Assembly: GCF_002831565.1 (NCBI RefSeq) | Contig: NZ_CP025096.1 | Location: forward strand, 4,574,501 to 4,638,500 | Source of the DNA: Spirosoma pollinicola | GTDB lineage: Bacteria > Bacteroidota > Bacteroidia > Cytophagales > Spirosomataceae | DNA length: 64,000 nt | Direction of reading: 5' to 3' | Part shown: in pieces, positions 34,356 to 45,146 of the stretch | Position numbering within the stretch: position 1 is the first letter of the stretch | Layout: each line of letters starts with the position of its first letter | Program-made: the position numbers and the translations under genes | The notes under the pieces: generated by a model | Told to the model about the DNA's origin: nothing | Databases searched by the model: none | What the model saw: only the letters and a program-made list of their open reading frames with translations

Positions 34356-35636
34356 ATGGAACCCTACGCTCTTTTATTCGGTGCCTTACTTGCCCTCGTG
34401 CTGGCCGGTTTTTTCTCGGCAGTAGAGATGGCCTATGTATCGGTTAACCGATTATACTTTGAGCTTCACAGCAAACAGGGGCCATTGAGTGAGAAACTAG
34501 TCTCGGGCTTTTTAAAAAATCCCATTCTTTTCGTCGGAACGACCCTGACTGGCAACACGCTTTTTCTGGTACTCTATACCGTTTTAGGGGTTACATCCCT
34601 CAACCCATTGTTAATTGCCGTATTGCCCGAAAATTGGGCAGCACATGAATCGGTTGTTATCACGATCGAAACGCTGATTCTGACGCTTATCTTCCTGCCC
34701 GTTGCCGACTATATTCCCAAAAGTCTTGCCCTCATTCATCCCGACCGTTTTCTGGAAGCTTTGGCGGTGCCGCTTTGGGTTATCTATAAAGCCATTGCCC
34801 CTGTTGTTCGGGTATTGGTTGGCACGGCACGCTTCTTTATCCGATATGTGCTGGGCAAACGCAACCCCGAAATTCGCCCGGTTTTCGGTCTCACCGACCT
34901 TAACCATTACTTACAACAACTCAACCAGAAGGCCGACACGGAGCAGGATGTAGAGGTCGATACGAAGATATTTAATAATGCTATCGAGTTTCGCGATGTA
35001 CGGGTACGCGACTGTTTAGTGCCTCGTACTGAAATTACGGCTATTGCTGTGGATGATACCGTCGAAGATCTTAGGTTGGCCTTTCAGGACAGCGGTCACT
35101 CAAAAATCGTGGTATACCGCGACACAATTGACGATGTTATCGGGTACTGCCATGCGCTGGCGCTGTTTAAGAAGCCAGCAACCGTTGAGGAAATTATTAC
35201 GCCTATTATTGTTGTTCCTGAAACCATGCCTGCTCAGGATTTGCTGCTCCGTTTTTTATCGGAACGAAAAAGCCTGGCGCTCGTAGTCGACGAATTTGGC
35301 GGCACGGCGGGCATTGTGAGCGTAGAAGACATGGTCGAACAGATTTTCGGTGAGATCCAGGACGAATATGACACCAACGAAGACTGGGTGGAGCAGCAGC
35401 TTGACGAGTCCAACTGGCTGTTGAGCGCCCGGCATGAAATTGACGATCTGAATAAAACCTACGACTGGACGATTCCCGAAGGGAACTACGATACACTAGG
35501 TGGCCTTATTTTAGAAACCCATGAGGATGTGCCTCAGGTTGGCGAGGTAATTGAATTCTCGCCTTTTACATTTACTATTATTTCTATGGACGGCACACGG
35601 ATTGATACCGTGAAAGTCCATTTGAGAAAAGAGTGA
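34356..35636 (+). CDS. CNNM/HlyC-CorC family membrane protein with CBS pair (second copy)
   Basis: 426 residues. Domain order: DUF21/CNNM membrane region (about 1-180, with LAGFFSAVEMAYVSVNRLYFELHS), a CBS pair (about 200-325, containing VVDEFGGTAGIVSVEDMVEQIFG) and the CorC_HlyC domain (about 345-425, YDTLGGLILETHEDVP). It is an inner membrane protein with probable divalent-cation regulation or efflux. GldE of the gliding apparatus belongs to this family, but the usual gldE neighbours are absent. pyrE follows 33 bp downstream. Confidence 0.88.
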   Translation: MEPYALLFGALLALVLAGFFSAVEMAYVSVNRLYFELHSKQGPLSEKLVSGFLKNPILFVGTTLTGNTLFLVLYTVLGVTSLNPLLIAVLPENWAAHESVVITIETLILTLIFLPVADYIPKSLALIHPDRFLEALAVPLWVIYKAIAPVVRVLVGTARFFIRYVLGKRNPEIRPVFGLTDLNHYLQQLNQKADTEQDVEVDTKIFNNAIEFRDVRVRDCLVPRTEITAIAVDDTVEDLRLAFQDSGHSKIVVYRDTIDDVIGYCHALALFKKPATVEEIITPIIVVPETMPAQDLLLRFLSERKSLALVVDEFGGTAGIVSVEDMVEQIFGEIQDEYDTNEDWVEQQLDESNWLLSARHEIDDLNKTYDWTIPEGNYDTLGGLILETHEDVPQVGEVIEFSPFTFTIISMDGTRIDTVKVHLRKE

Positions 35637-35669
35637 TCCACCATTACTTGTGTTCTTTTTTACTACATC

Positions 35670-36308
35670 GTGAATAAATTGTCTGTTCAAAAAACGGTAG
35701 CGCGGCATTTGCTGGCGGTACAGGCTGTCCGGCTCAAGCCTAATGAGCCTTTTACCTGGAGTTCGGGTTGGAAATCCCCTATTTATTGCGACAATCGGGT
35801 TACGCTGGCGTATCCTGAGGTGCGCACTTACATTAAAAATGCACTCGCAGAAGCCATTCGTGAGCGTTTTCCTTCGGTAGAAGTGATTGCCGGTGTAGCT
35901 ACGGCGGGAATTCCGCAGGGGGCTTTAGTCGCTGATGTTCTAGGCATCCCCTATTGTTATGTGCGGCCCGAACCGAAGGCCCACGGGATGGGAAAGCAAA
36001 TTGAAGGTCATTTGTCGAGTGGCCAGAAAGTTGTTGTTATTGAAGATCTGATTTCCACAGGGGGCAGTTCGCTGAAGGTTGTCAATGCCCTTCAGGCAGC
36101 GGGTGCCGAAGTCCTTGGCATGGCCGCCATTTTCACATACGGCTTCCCATTGGCCGACCAGAACTTTGCCAGTAAAAACGTGCCGTTAATATGCCTGAGT
36201 AACTACGACGCTCTTTTAGTCGAAGCACAGGCTCTCGACTATATATCGGCAGATGCTATGGAATCTCTTGCCGCCTGGCGTCAGAATCCGGCGCAGTGGG
36301 GGCAGTAG
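35670..36308 (+). CDS. pyrE: Orotate phosphoribosyltransferase
   Basis: 212 residues from a GTG at 35670. It joins orotate and PRPP to make OMP in pyrimidine synthesis, in the cytosol. The PRPP motif VVVIEDLISTGGSSLKVV is near residue 113, the flexible loop EPKAHGMGKQIEG near residue 93, and the N-terminal SGWKSPIYCDNR is typical of the family. The length is normal. It lies 33 bp after the CNNM/CBS gene, so the two are probably co-transcribed. Confidence 0.96.
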   Translation: MNKLSVQKTVARHLLAVQAVRLKPNEPFTWSSGWKSPIYCDNRVTLAYPEVRTYIKNALAEAIRERFPSVEVIAGVATAGIPQGALVADVLGIPYCYVRPEPKAHGMGKQIEGHLSSGQKVVVIEDLISTGGSSLKVVNALQAAGAEVLGMAAIFTYGFPLADQNFASKNVPLICLSNYDALLVEAQALDYISADAMESLAAWRQNPAQWGQ

Positions 36309-36421
36309 CTATTGGTCATTAGTTGAACTGTTATTAAGTTATGAATCAGTAGTTTTTGATTAATAGCACTCGTTGAATGAGGTTTATGCAAATTACTATT
36401 AACCAATAACTTATAACTAAA

Positions 36422-36859
36422 ATGGCTACCCTTACCGCAAGCATCGGACGAACACCTTATGAAACGCACCTGTCAACGGGTTCTCAGGTTATTGTAGCCG
36501 ACGAACCCGTTGACATGGGCGGGCAGGATCGAGGAATGCGGCCGGGTGAGTTGCTGGCTGCATCCCTGGGAGCCTGTACCGTAATGACGTTACGGATGTA
36601 TGCCGACCGCAAAGGGTGGCCACTCGAATCTGCGGTTGTGCATGTCGATTATAGTAATGACATTGAGACAAAACGCTCTCTTTTCGTTGTAAAGTTGATC
36701 TTAAACGGTAACTTGACCGAAGATCAACGGGCGAGGTTAACAGAGATGGCAGACCGATGTCCTATTCACCGGGCACTCCAGAACCCGGTTGATTTTGAGA
36801 CCATTCTGATCGACGATGCTGGTAGTAAACAACGCCAGTCATTGGAAGTCGACCTGTAA
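36422..36859 (+). CDS. OsmC family peroxiredoxin-like protein
   Basis: 145 residues. It belongs to the OsmC/Ohr fold, which reduces organic hydroperoxides with two cysteines. Visible: LLAASLGACTVMTLRMYADRKG with one Cys near residue 57, and MADRCPIHRAL with the second near residue 120. The spacing and the CP-IHR context fit the OsmC-like (YhfA) branch. It is followed by a CDGSH Fe-S protein, and the pair may act in redox stress. Confidence 0.9.
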   Translation: MATLTASIGRTPYETHLSTGSQVIVADEPVDMGGQDRGMRPGELLAASLGACTVMTLRMYADRKGWPLESAVVHVDYSNDIETKRSLFVVKLILNGNLTEDQRARLTEMADRCPIHRALQNPVDFETILIDDAGSKQRQSLEVDL

Positions 36860-36884
36860 GACATTCATCTACTCAGCAAAATCT

Positions 36885-37334
36885 ATGAATACGGCCGAGC
36901 ATAATCAGACACCGGACATCACAAAAACCTACACCAATGGTGAGATTACTGTTGTCTGGAAACCCAACGTGTGTATCCATTCGAAACTCTGCTGGACTCA
37001 GTTAGCCACGGTATTCAATCCACGAGAGCGCCCTTGGGTAAACATGACTGGTGCCGATACGCAGCACATTGCTGAACAAGTGGACCGTTGCCCATCGAAA
37101 GCATTGAGTTATTTTCGAAACGAGGAGCACATTCAACCAGAAGCGATACAGGCCGAAAGTATTGTTGAGCCAATGCCCAACGGCCCTCTGCTTGTCTATG
37201 GAAATTTGACCGTAAAAAGCCCGGACGGACAAGAAACGAAGAAAAATAAGGTCACAGCATTTTGTCGGTGCGGAGCCAGCAGCAACAAACCTTACTGCGA
37301 TGGTTCGCACATTAAAGCGGGTTTTGTAGGCTGA
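36885..37334 (+). CDS. CDGSH iron-sulfur protein with N-terminal YjdI-type Fe-S domain
   Basis: 149 residues from the ATG at 36885; the open frame continues 23 codons upstream into the OsmC gene, which is unlikely. Two domains: residues about 12-80 are a divergent mono-cluster (YjdI/Fer4_19) domain with Cys in NVCIHSKLCW and VDRCPSKAL. Residues about 95-149 hold the CDGSH motif CRCGASSNKPYCDGSH, which binds a [2Fe-2S] cluster with three Cys and one His. The role is probably redox or Fe-S handling in the cytosol. It lies 25 bp after the OsmC gene. Confidence 0.9.
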   Translation: MNTAEHNQTPDITKTYTNGEITVVWKPNVCIHSKLCWTQLATVFNPRERPWVNMTGADTQHIAEQVDRCPSKALSYFRNEEHIQPEAIQAESIVEPMPNGPLLVYGNLTVKSPDGQETKKNKVTAFCRCGASSNKPYCDGSHIKAGFVG

Positions 37335-37351
37335 TACAAATTAACAGGACA

Positions 37352-38701
37352 TCAGTCGGGCAGCATCGAACTCAGGTCTGATCCATGCGTTGGGTAAGCC
37401 AGCAGTGTATTTCTCAGATCTTCAGCCGTAATATGGTGCTTCATGGCTAACGTGAATAAGTTTATAACTTCGTCGCACCCAGAGCCAAGAAGGTGGGCAC
37501 CAACGATCTCATCGGTCTCTTCGTCAACCAGGGTTTTGAAAGCCGAAAATGATTCGTTGATACGTCGGCTTGTGTACCAATCATTGGTTTCCTGAAAGGT
37601 AACCTTCACCTTCCTCCCCTGCTTTCTGGCCTGCTCTTCGGTCAGACCAACAGACGCTAATGTCGGTATAGTATACACAGCCGATGGTGTTGGATTGTCT
37701 GTGTAGGCTTGTCGATTTCCAGTCAAAATATTGTTGATTGCAATTTTTCCTTCGTAGGAAGCTAGCGGAGTAAGCGGCAGTCCTTTATCGGCCACATCGC
37801 CACAGGCATAAATTGCTGGATTAGACACACTTTGCAGGAATTCATTCACGGCCACCCCTTTCGGACCAACCTTAACACCTGCTTTTTCCAGTGCCAGTTC
37901 TGCCACATCGGCAACGCGTCCGGCGGCATGAATGACTAGATTTGTAAGGATAGACTGACTTTCCCCTGCCTGTTCATAGCGAACCGTCAATCTATCTTTT
38001 TGCCCCTCAACGGCTGTTACATTAGCTTCTAATAGAATCCGAATACCCAGGGCTTCCATTGCCTTTACGAGTAAGCTTACCAGATCGGCATCAAAGCCCT
38101 CCAGAGGACGTTTTCCCTGATGAAGAATTGTGACCTTTGCTCCGGCACGAGCGGCAATATGTGCAAACTCGAAGGCAATGTAGCCCCCTCCCACCATCAC
38201 GATCTCTTCCGGCAATTGTGATAGCTCCAGAAATCCTGTACTGTCGATCAGTAATTCCTCACCGGGAATGTTAAGTGGCTTAGGTCGTTGGCCGGTAGCT
38301 ACAACAATGTGATCGGCGGTGAGTTCATCCTGGCCAACTCGTACCGTCTTTGGCGATAAAAAGGTAGCCACTCCATGATAAAACTGAATGCCAAGGTCTC
38401 TAAATTTTGCTTCGGTATTTTCAGGAATGGGTTCCGTAAACGTTTTTTTGAACGCCATCAAGTCAGGCCAGTTAATCGTTGCCGCACTGGCAATACCGTT
38501 CCCTGTCATTTGTTCCGACCGGGCTACTATTTCAGCCGCCCCAACCAGTACTTTTTTAGGGTCACAACCCCGCTGCGAACAGGTACCCCCAAAGGGTAAT
38601 TTATCAATAATAGCAACAGACTTACCCGCTTTCCTGGCCGTCTGGGCAACGGTTGCACCCGCCGAGCCGGTGCCAATAACAATAAGGTCAAAAATAGGCA
38701 T
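37352..38701 (-). CDS. FAD/NAD(P)-dependent pyridine nucleotide-disulfide oxidoreductase
   Basis: 449 residues in the glutathione-reductase/dihydrolipoamide-dehydrogenase fold. FAD motif GTGSAGATVAQTARK at about residues 9-23. The redox-active pair is CSQRGC near residue 42, a variant of the usual CVNVGC. The second nucleotide-binding motif is VGGGYIAFEFAHIAARAG near residue 170. The C-terminal dimerisation domain has no clear His-Glu catalytic dyad: the usual HPT position reads YPTHGSD. The substrate (glutathione, mercury or other) cannot be named. It is convergent with the CDGSH gene. Confidence 0.88.
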   Translation of the reverse strand: MPIFDLIVIGTGSAGATVAQTARKAGKSVAIIDKLPFGGTCSQRGCDPKKVLVGAAEIVARSEQMTGNGIASAATINWPDLMAFKKTFTEPIPENTEAKFRDLGIQFYHGVATFLSPKTVRVGQDELTADHIVVATGQRPKPLNIPGEELLIDSTGFLELSQLPEEIVMVGGGYIAFEFAHIAARAGAKVTILHQGKRPLEGFDADLVSLLVKAMEALGIRILLEANVTAVEGQKDRLTVRYEQAGESQSILTNLVIHAAGRVADVAELALEKAGVKVGPKGVAVNEFLQSVSNPAIYACGDVADKGLPLTPLASYEGKIAINNILTGNRQAYTDNPTPSAVYTIPTLASVGLTEEQARKQGRKVKVTFQETNDWYTSRRINESFSAFKTLVDEETDEIVGAHLLGSGCDEVINLFTLAMKHHITAEDLRNTLLAYPTHGSDLSSMLPD

Positions 38702-38763
38702 ACTCAGTACTAGCTAATGAATGGTTAAGCATATAACCCAAAACCAGCCCTACCGGCTAAAAA

Positions 38764-38796
38764 AAAGTGGCTGATCCTTTCGGAATCAGCCACTTT
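38764..38796 (-). terminator. Terminator downstream of the ABC-F gene
   Basis: A 12-bp perfect stem (38764-38775 with 38785-38796, 9-nt loop), followed on the minus strand by a run of eight U. It ends the ABC-F transcript before the oxidoreductase gene. Confidence 0.75.
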
Positions 38797-38818
38797 GTCT
38801 ATCGTAATGTATGTAGTT

Positions 38819-40465
<1,647 letters not shown>

Positions 40466-40478
40466 TCAGATTGAACGG

Positions 40479-40486
40479 CAAAGATA
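40479..40486 (-). promoter_or_regulatory. -7 promoter element for the ABC-F gene
   Basis: TATCTTTG on the minus strand, an exact TAnnTTTG match 28 bp before the start at 40450. Confidence 0.5.
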
Positions 40487-40542
40487 CGAATTTTTGGTGA
40501 AATTTGGGGGGAAGGATAGAACCGTCCGTGCGGTTCTATTTC

Positions 40543-41637
40543 TCACTTGTCCCGCACACAACGAAAACCGAGGTTATTACTCCCGCTGCTTACCTCTCCT
40601 TTTCCCCGGCTTCCGGCTTTGTAGCGAATACAGTACTCATCACTGCACAGAAACGAACCGCCACGCTGTACTCGTTTTATAGCATCGGGTTCGTCGGGAT
40701 CGTAGCTATCCGATGGGCCTTGCGGATTATTATTCACCAATTTCGTGTAATAGTCCGGGCGATAATAATCCTGACACCACTCCCACACATTACCATCCAT
40801 ATCGTACAGGCCATAGGCGTTGGCGGGGAACGATTTCACAGGCGCAACGCCTACAAAACCATCTTCGGTCGTGTTATGATCGGGGAAACTGCCCTGGTAG
40901 ATATTGGCGATCCATTTCCCGGAAGGCTTTAGCTCATCACCCCAATAGTAAGTATGATTTCCTTTCCCCCCTTGTGCAGCAAACTCCCATTCGGCCTCAG
41001 TGGGCAAGCGTTTCCCGGCCCATTTCGCATAGGCAAGGGCATCGTCGTAGCTAACATGAATAACCGGTTCATTCTCGTGCCCTTTCAGGTCACTCGCTGG
41101 CCCTTTGGGGTGCTGCCAGCTAGCCCCTTTAACATATTGCCACCAGCGTAGTGGATTCTCCAGCGATACTTTCTGAGCAGTTGGGGTAAAAACGGCTGAT
41201 CCGGGCACAAGCTGTTCAGCAGCAACGCCCGGGTAATCAGCCGGATTCAGTGGTCGTTCGGCGATGGTTTTATAGCCCGTTGCCGTCACGAATTTGGCAA
41301 ATTCGGCATTGGTTACTTCGTGTTCGTCCATCCAGAAGCCCTTCACGTTTACGGAATGCACTGGCCGCGAATCGACAAACGCATCGGCTCCCATCAAAAA
41401 CGTACCGCCCGGTATCAAAACCATTCCGGTAGTACTTCCCGCTACCGATTCCACTCCTGCGGCTGCGTTTCGGATAGCGGCCGACCGGGATGGCATTCCC
41501 TTCGCGATGCAGGCCGCAGCAGAATCTGCCGACGCCTGCGCCAGTTCTTCTTTCGATTTAGAGGTCGAATGACAACTGATTAATCCACAAAAAAGAGAAC
41601 TGCCTAGTAACAAAGACAAAACGTATCTTCCACGCAT
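40543..41637 (-). CDS. Formylglycine-generating enzyme family lipoprotein
   Basis: 364 residues. An N-terminal signal ends in a lipobox-like GLISC (about residues 18-22), predicting a lipid-anchored protein. The FGE-sulfatase domain fills about 72-364: GMVLIPGGTFLMG, WMDEHEVTNAEFAKF, RLPTEAEWEFAAQGG, NVWEWCQDYY and GGSFLCSDEYCIRYKAGSRG. The last holds the C-x4-C copper-binding pair of true FGEs. This enzyme converts the sulfatase active-site Cys to formylglycine. The sulfatase gene lies 51 bp upstream, so the two form an operon. Confidence 0.88.
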   Translation of the reverse strand: MRGRYVLSLLLGSSLFCGLISCHSTSKSKEELAQASADSAAACIAKGMPSRSAAIRNAAAGVESVAGSTTGMVLIPGGTFLMGADAFVDSRPVHSVNVKGFWMDEHEVTNAEFAKFVTATGYKTIAERPLNPADYPGVAAEQLVPGSAVFTPTAQKVSLENPLRWWQYVKGASWQHPKGPASDLKGHENEPVIHVSYDDALAYAKWAGKRLPTEAEWEFAAQGGKGNHTYYWGDELKPSGKWIANIYQGSFPDHNTTEDGFVGVAPVKSFPANAYGLYDMDGNVWEWCQDYYRPDYYTKLVNNNPQGPSDSYDPDEPDAIKRVQRGGSFLCSDEYCIRYKAGSRGKGEVSSGSNNLGFRCVRDK

Positions 41638-41688
41638 ACTATTGACGACAAAAACGTTACTTCTTCTAACCGCTGCCGTTGATTTTTG

Positions 41689-43263
41689 TCATGGCTTACT
41701 TTCCAACAGTTTGAGCGCTTCCTCATCTTTATACTTCACAATCTGCTCTTTCAGTTTCCCTTTCAGCGAGGCTGTAATGGTTTCATACCCTTTTGCGCCG
41801 TACAGGTTTTTCAGATTCTGAGGATCTTTCTGAATATCATATAACTCCCAGAAATCATCGGGACCGTAAAAACGCGCCAGGGTATAGCGGTCTGTGCGCA
41901 GCCCAAAATGGGGTGACACGTGGTGCGGTTGCGGATATTCATAATAATGGTAATAGGCCTGATCTCGCCAGCCTTTCTGTTGGCCTTTCAGCAGGGGCAA
42001 AAACGATTCTCCCTGAATATACGCTGGTATGGGAGTGCCAGCCAGGTTGAGTAACGTAGGCGCCCAGTCAACATTGGAAACTACCTGCCGAACCTGACTG
42101 CCGGGTTTGATAACGCCCGGATACCGAATCACAAACGGCGTTTTCAACGACTCTTCATAGATCCACCGCTTATCGAACCAACCATGCTCCCCCAAATAAA
42201 AGCCCTGATCCGACGTATAAACGACTATTGTGTTTTTAGCCAGACCGCTTTTATCCAGGTAATCGAGCAACTTACCAATGTTGCGATCCAGCGAATTCGC
42301 AACCGACAGGTAGTCTTTCATATAACGCTGGTATTTCCATTCAACTAACGCCTTACCGCTGAGTTTCTTTTCGTCGAACTCTTTACTGATTTTATTTTCG
42401 TAGTACTCATAAAACGGTTTTTTCTGTTCTGGCGTAAACCGATTATAGGAAAACATGGCTCCTTTGGCGTCATAATCGGCATGTATTTTCAGGTCCCTAT
42501 CCAGAATCATGGTTTTATCGATACTCATATCCTGCTTTTGGGCGGCCGTACGTCCTTCGTACTTGTCGTAAAAGGTAGCGGGTAAAGGGAATGTAACATT
42601 ATCATAAGCCCCTAAATCTTCGGGAGCTGGTAGCCATTCGCGGTGGGTTGCTTTGTGGCCCACGACCAAAAAGAAAGGCTTAGAGGCATCCCGTTTATCA
42701 AGCCAGTCGGTCGACAAGCTCGTCACTACATCGGTAACGTAGCCCATGCGTCGGGTTGTCTTGTTATTAGAGTCGACAAAATCGGAATTGTAATAACTGC
42801 CATGCCCCGGTAGTATGTTCAGGTAGTCGAAACCGTGCGGCAGGCTGCCCAGGTGCATTTTCCCAATCCAGGCAGTCTGATAGCCATTTTTCTGTAACTC
42901 CTCCGCAAAAACGGGCTGATTAATATCAAATACCTTCTCATTGAATTTATAGCCATTCCGGTGCGAAAACTGGCCGGTTAGCAACGTGGCCCGGCTTGGT
43001 CCGCAGATGGAGTTGGCCACAACATTGTTGTAGAGAATGGCTCCTTCCCGAGCGATCCGGTCGATGTTGGGCGTTTTGGCCAGTTTACTTCCATAGGCAC
43101 TTATCGCCTGCGAGGTATGGTCGTCCGAAATGATGAAAATAATGTTGGGCCTGGTTGGCGGGGCAGTTTCCTGTTCTTTGATGCCATGACCAATCATAGC
43201 CAGCAAACCGGTAAACACCGCACCCACTGCAAGAATGAAGATCGTTGTATTTTTTCTGTTCAT
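41689..43263 (-). CDS. Sulfatase (arylsulfatase/GlcNAc-6-sulfatase-like)
   Basis: 524 residues. An N-terminal hydrophobic segment (about 8-26) signals export. The catalytic core is clear: metal ligands Asp47-Asp48 in IIFIISDDHT, and the modification site Cys87 in SICGPSRATLLTGQ (C-x-P-S-R). Later text WIGKMHLGS, YTSDQGFYLGEHGWFDKRW and the C-terminal domain agree with the GlcNAc-6-sulfatase/heparan-type class. It probably removes sulfate esters from sulfated glycans in the periplasm; the glycan is not predictable. It requires the FGE encoded just downstream. Confidence 0.9.
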   Translation of the reverse strand: MNRKNTTIFILAVGAVFTGLLAMIGHGIKEQETAPPTRPNIIFIISDDHTSQAISAYGSKLAKTPNIDRIAREGAILYNNVVANSICGPSRATLLTGQFSHRNGYKFNEKVFDINQPVFAEELQKNGYQTAWIGKMHLGSLPHGFDYLNILPGHGSYYNSDFVDSNNKTTRRMGYVTDVVTSLSTDWLDKRDASKPFFLVVGHKATHREWLPAPEDLGAYDNVTFPLPATFYDKYEGRTAAQKQDMSIDKTMILDRDLKIHADYDAKGAMFSYNRFTPEQKKPFYEYYENKISKEFDEKKLSGKALVEWKYQRYMKDYLSVANSLDRNIGKLLDYLDKSGLAKNTIVVYTSDQGFYLGEHGWFDKRWIYEESLKTPFVIRYPGVIKPGSQVRQVVSNVDWAPTLLNLAGTPIPAYIQGESFLPLLKGQQKGWRDQAYYHYYEYPQPHHVSPHFGLRTDRYTLARFYGPDDFWELYDIQKDPQNLKNLYGAKGYETITASLKGKLKEQIVKYKDEEALKLLESKP

Positions 43264-43343
43264 AACAGGCTTAAAATTTGAGTATTACTAAAGCAGCTTC
43301 TGGATAAAGGTCTTTTAACAATGTTTTTTACTTTTATACAGGC

Positions 43344-44282
43344 TTATACTCCCACCTTTGCCAGTTCCTGCCATGACAGTAGCCCAATAGCCAGAACGGC
43401 CAGTGCAAGACCAATTTTGTTGGCGGTCGATAGCTGTTCCCGAAAAAATACCGCAGCCAACAGAGCCGCCAGCAAAATAACACCAATATTATAAAGCGGA
43501 TACACAAAAGCCCCGTTGCTACTAAAAGCCGAAAGGGCCAGCAGAAGCATATAAAAACTAAGAAAATTAGGCACTCCCAGTGTTACAGCGCCAATCAGGC
43601 TTTTGGCTTGAAGTTGTTCTTTACCCTGAAAGGCCCGTATACTTAACATGAGCAGGCCAGCAACAACGGCCCCCAAAACCATCGTCAGAGTTACCTGGAC
43701 GGTTTTATCGGACGAAGGAATGTAGTGCAGATTCATATAATTGATCATGGTGTTGGTGGCTCCATAAAACAGGAAAACACCCACTGGCAGCAGGACATTC
43801 AGCCCGAAACGACTTTGTTTTTGTGCTATGGCATCGTCCTGATTTTGTACGGGTGGTTCTTTTTTATAGGTACTCAAACCCACGGCAACTACCGCGAGAA
43901 CCAGACCCAGATAGTTGAACGTATCGAAGCCCGATACACCCCCACCCGTTCGGAAAACGAACAGGCTAAAACATACCGGAATCACCAGCGACAGGTTATT
44001 CGCCAGCGAAGTGGCCGTAATGCCCATGCGCTGTGTGGATGCTCCCGACAACAAAAACGTTAGTATGAAACCCACCCCTAATCCGAATGCCAGCCATGTC
44101 CAGGTTTGCGAAAAATCTATTGAGAACGATTGACCAGCGGGTAGTAGCAACAGCCCTGTTACAAAGCAAACCGGGTAGTTGAAGACGATGGCCTGGAATG
44201 TATTGACCTCATAGCGCGGGAACAACCGAAAATTCAGCAGCAGAAGTACCGAAAATAAGATGCTAAGGCTTAAAAAGAGCAT
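43344..44282 (-). CDS. DMT (EamA-like) superfamily transporter
   Basis: 312 residues from the ATG at 44282. The open frame continues to 44495, but that extension overlaps the start of the divergent gene at 44395 and is polar and unlike the family. About ten hydrophobic helices in two five-helix halves are seen, as in EamA/RhaT-type metabolite exporters. It is an inner membrane drug or metabolite transporter with no substrate predicted. It lies 80 bp upstream of the sulfatase on the same strand, so it may be part of that transcript. Confidence 0.8.
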   Translation of the reverse strand: MLFLSLSILFSVLLLLNFRLFPRYEVNTFQAIVFNYPVCFVTGLLLLPAGQSFSIDFSQTWTWLAFGLGVGFILTFLLSGASTQRMGITATSLANNLSLVIPVCFSLFVFRTGGGVSGFDTFNYLGLVLAVVAVGLSTYKKEPPVQNQDDAIAQKQSRFGLNVLLPVGVFLFYGATNTMINYMNLHYIPSSDKTVQVTLTMVLGAVVAGLLMLSIRAFQGKEQLQAKSLIGAVTLGVPNFLSFYMLLLALSAFSSNGAFVYPLYNIGVILLAALLAAVFFREQLSTANKIGLALAVLAIGLLSWQELAKVGV

Positions 44283-44394
44283 GAGCGCGGGGAATCGGAT
44301 TGGTAATTTTCGGGCGAAGTTACTCCACGCTTCGGTTGTCCGCTTATCTTTAGACGCTGTTTTATCGACCCTCCCGAAAAAAAGCATCTTCGTT

Positions 44395-45066
44395 ATGAAC
44401 ACGAATCTTCGTCTGCTTCTCGCCCTTCTGTGCTTGCCAACGACTGTATTGCTGGGGCAGCAAAAGCTTTCGATGTCGGTAACGGTGGCCCCCACGCTTT
44501 CGCATACGAATTACAACTACCGCTTTTTTTATCCAAACAGCGACGGTCAGGTTGTGGAACCGGTATATATGAATGGTCCCCGCTGGGCAAATGGCTATTC
44601 GGCAGGGTTATCGCTCCTGTACACCTACGCCCCCGACTGGACGGTTTCATCGGGTGTCTGGTTTCAACAGGTAACTACCCGACAGGCTCGTCAGGCGGCT
44701 TCTGGCGAGGGCACCGTTACGGTGCATAACCGGATTGTTCGCATTCCGCTGTTGCTCAGTTACACATCGTCGATGAAACGCTTATCACCCTATTTTTCAC
44801 TCGGCTTGCTAACCGATGTTCCCATTCCCTCACGGGTGATTGTTACCCGAACGGGGCAGTCAACGCAGTACTTAGGGCTCGAAAACAGCCGCCGTCCCAT
44901 TTTCCACCTTCTTGTTGGTGCTGGCGTTCAGTACAAATTGAATCGGCGGTATACGCTCATGGCACAACCCGTCTGGACCTATAAATTCGGACAACTGGGC
45001 GGAGCCAGTACCTACGACGCTTCGTTTGAGGTTAGTATGCTGACGCAGGTGGCGTATACGTTTTAA
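44395..45066 (+). CDS. Small outer membrane beta-barrel protein
   Basis: 223 residues from the ATG at 44395; the upstream frame overlaps the divergent transporter. There is a signal peptide (about 1-21, LLALLCLPTTVLLGQQ). The mature part alternates aromatic and polar residues in about eight strands (GYSAGLSLLYTYAPDWTVSSG, IVRIPLLLSYTS, YTLMAQPVWTYKFG) and ends FEVSMLTQVAYTF with a terminal Phe. It fits the PorT-like/OmpX-type outer membrane beta-barrel family. Function is unknown. Confidence 0.75.
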   Translation: MNTNLRLLLALLCLPTTVLLGQQKLSMSVTVAPTLSHTNYNYRFFYPNSDGQVVEPVYMNGPRWANGYSAGLSLLYTYAPDWTVSSGVWFQQVTTRQARQAASGEGTVTVHNRIVRIPLLLSYTSSMKRLSPYFSLGLLTDVPIPSRVIVTRTGQSTQYLGLENSRRPIFHLLVGAGVQYKLNRRYTLMAQPVWTYKFGQLGGASTYDASFEVSMLTQVAYTF

Positions 45067-45146
45067 ATCAAAAGTTAGTGCAACTCTTGCAGTTAGCCCA
45101 CCTCTTTTGTTAAACCCAATCAGCTGATCTCTTTTTACGACCTATT

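Noticed and set aside
34356..35636. gldE of the gliding machinery
   Set aside because: Same family, but none of the usual gld neighbours is present and a paralogue exists at 10938; the general name is safer.
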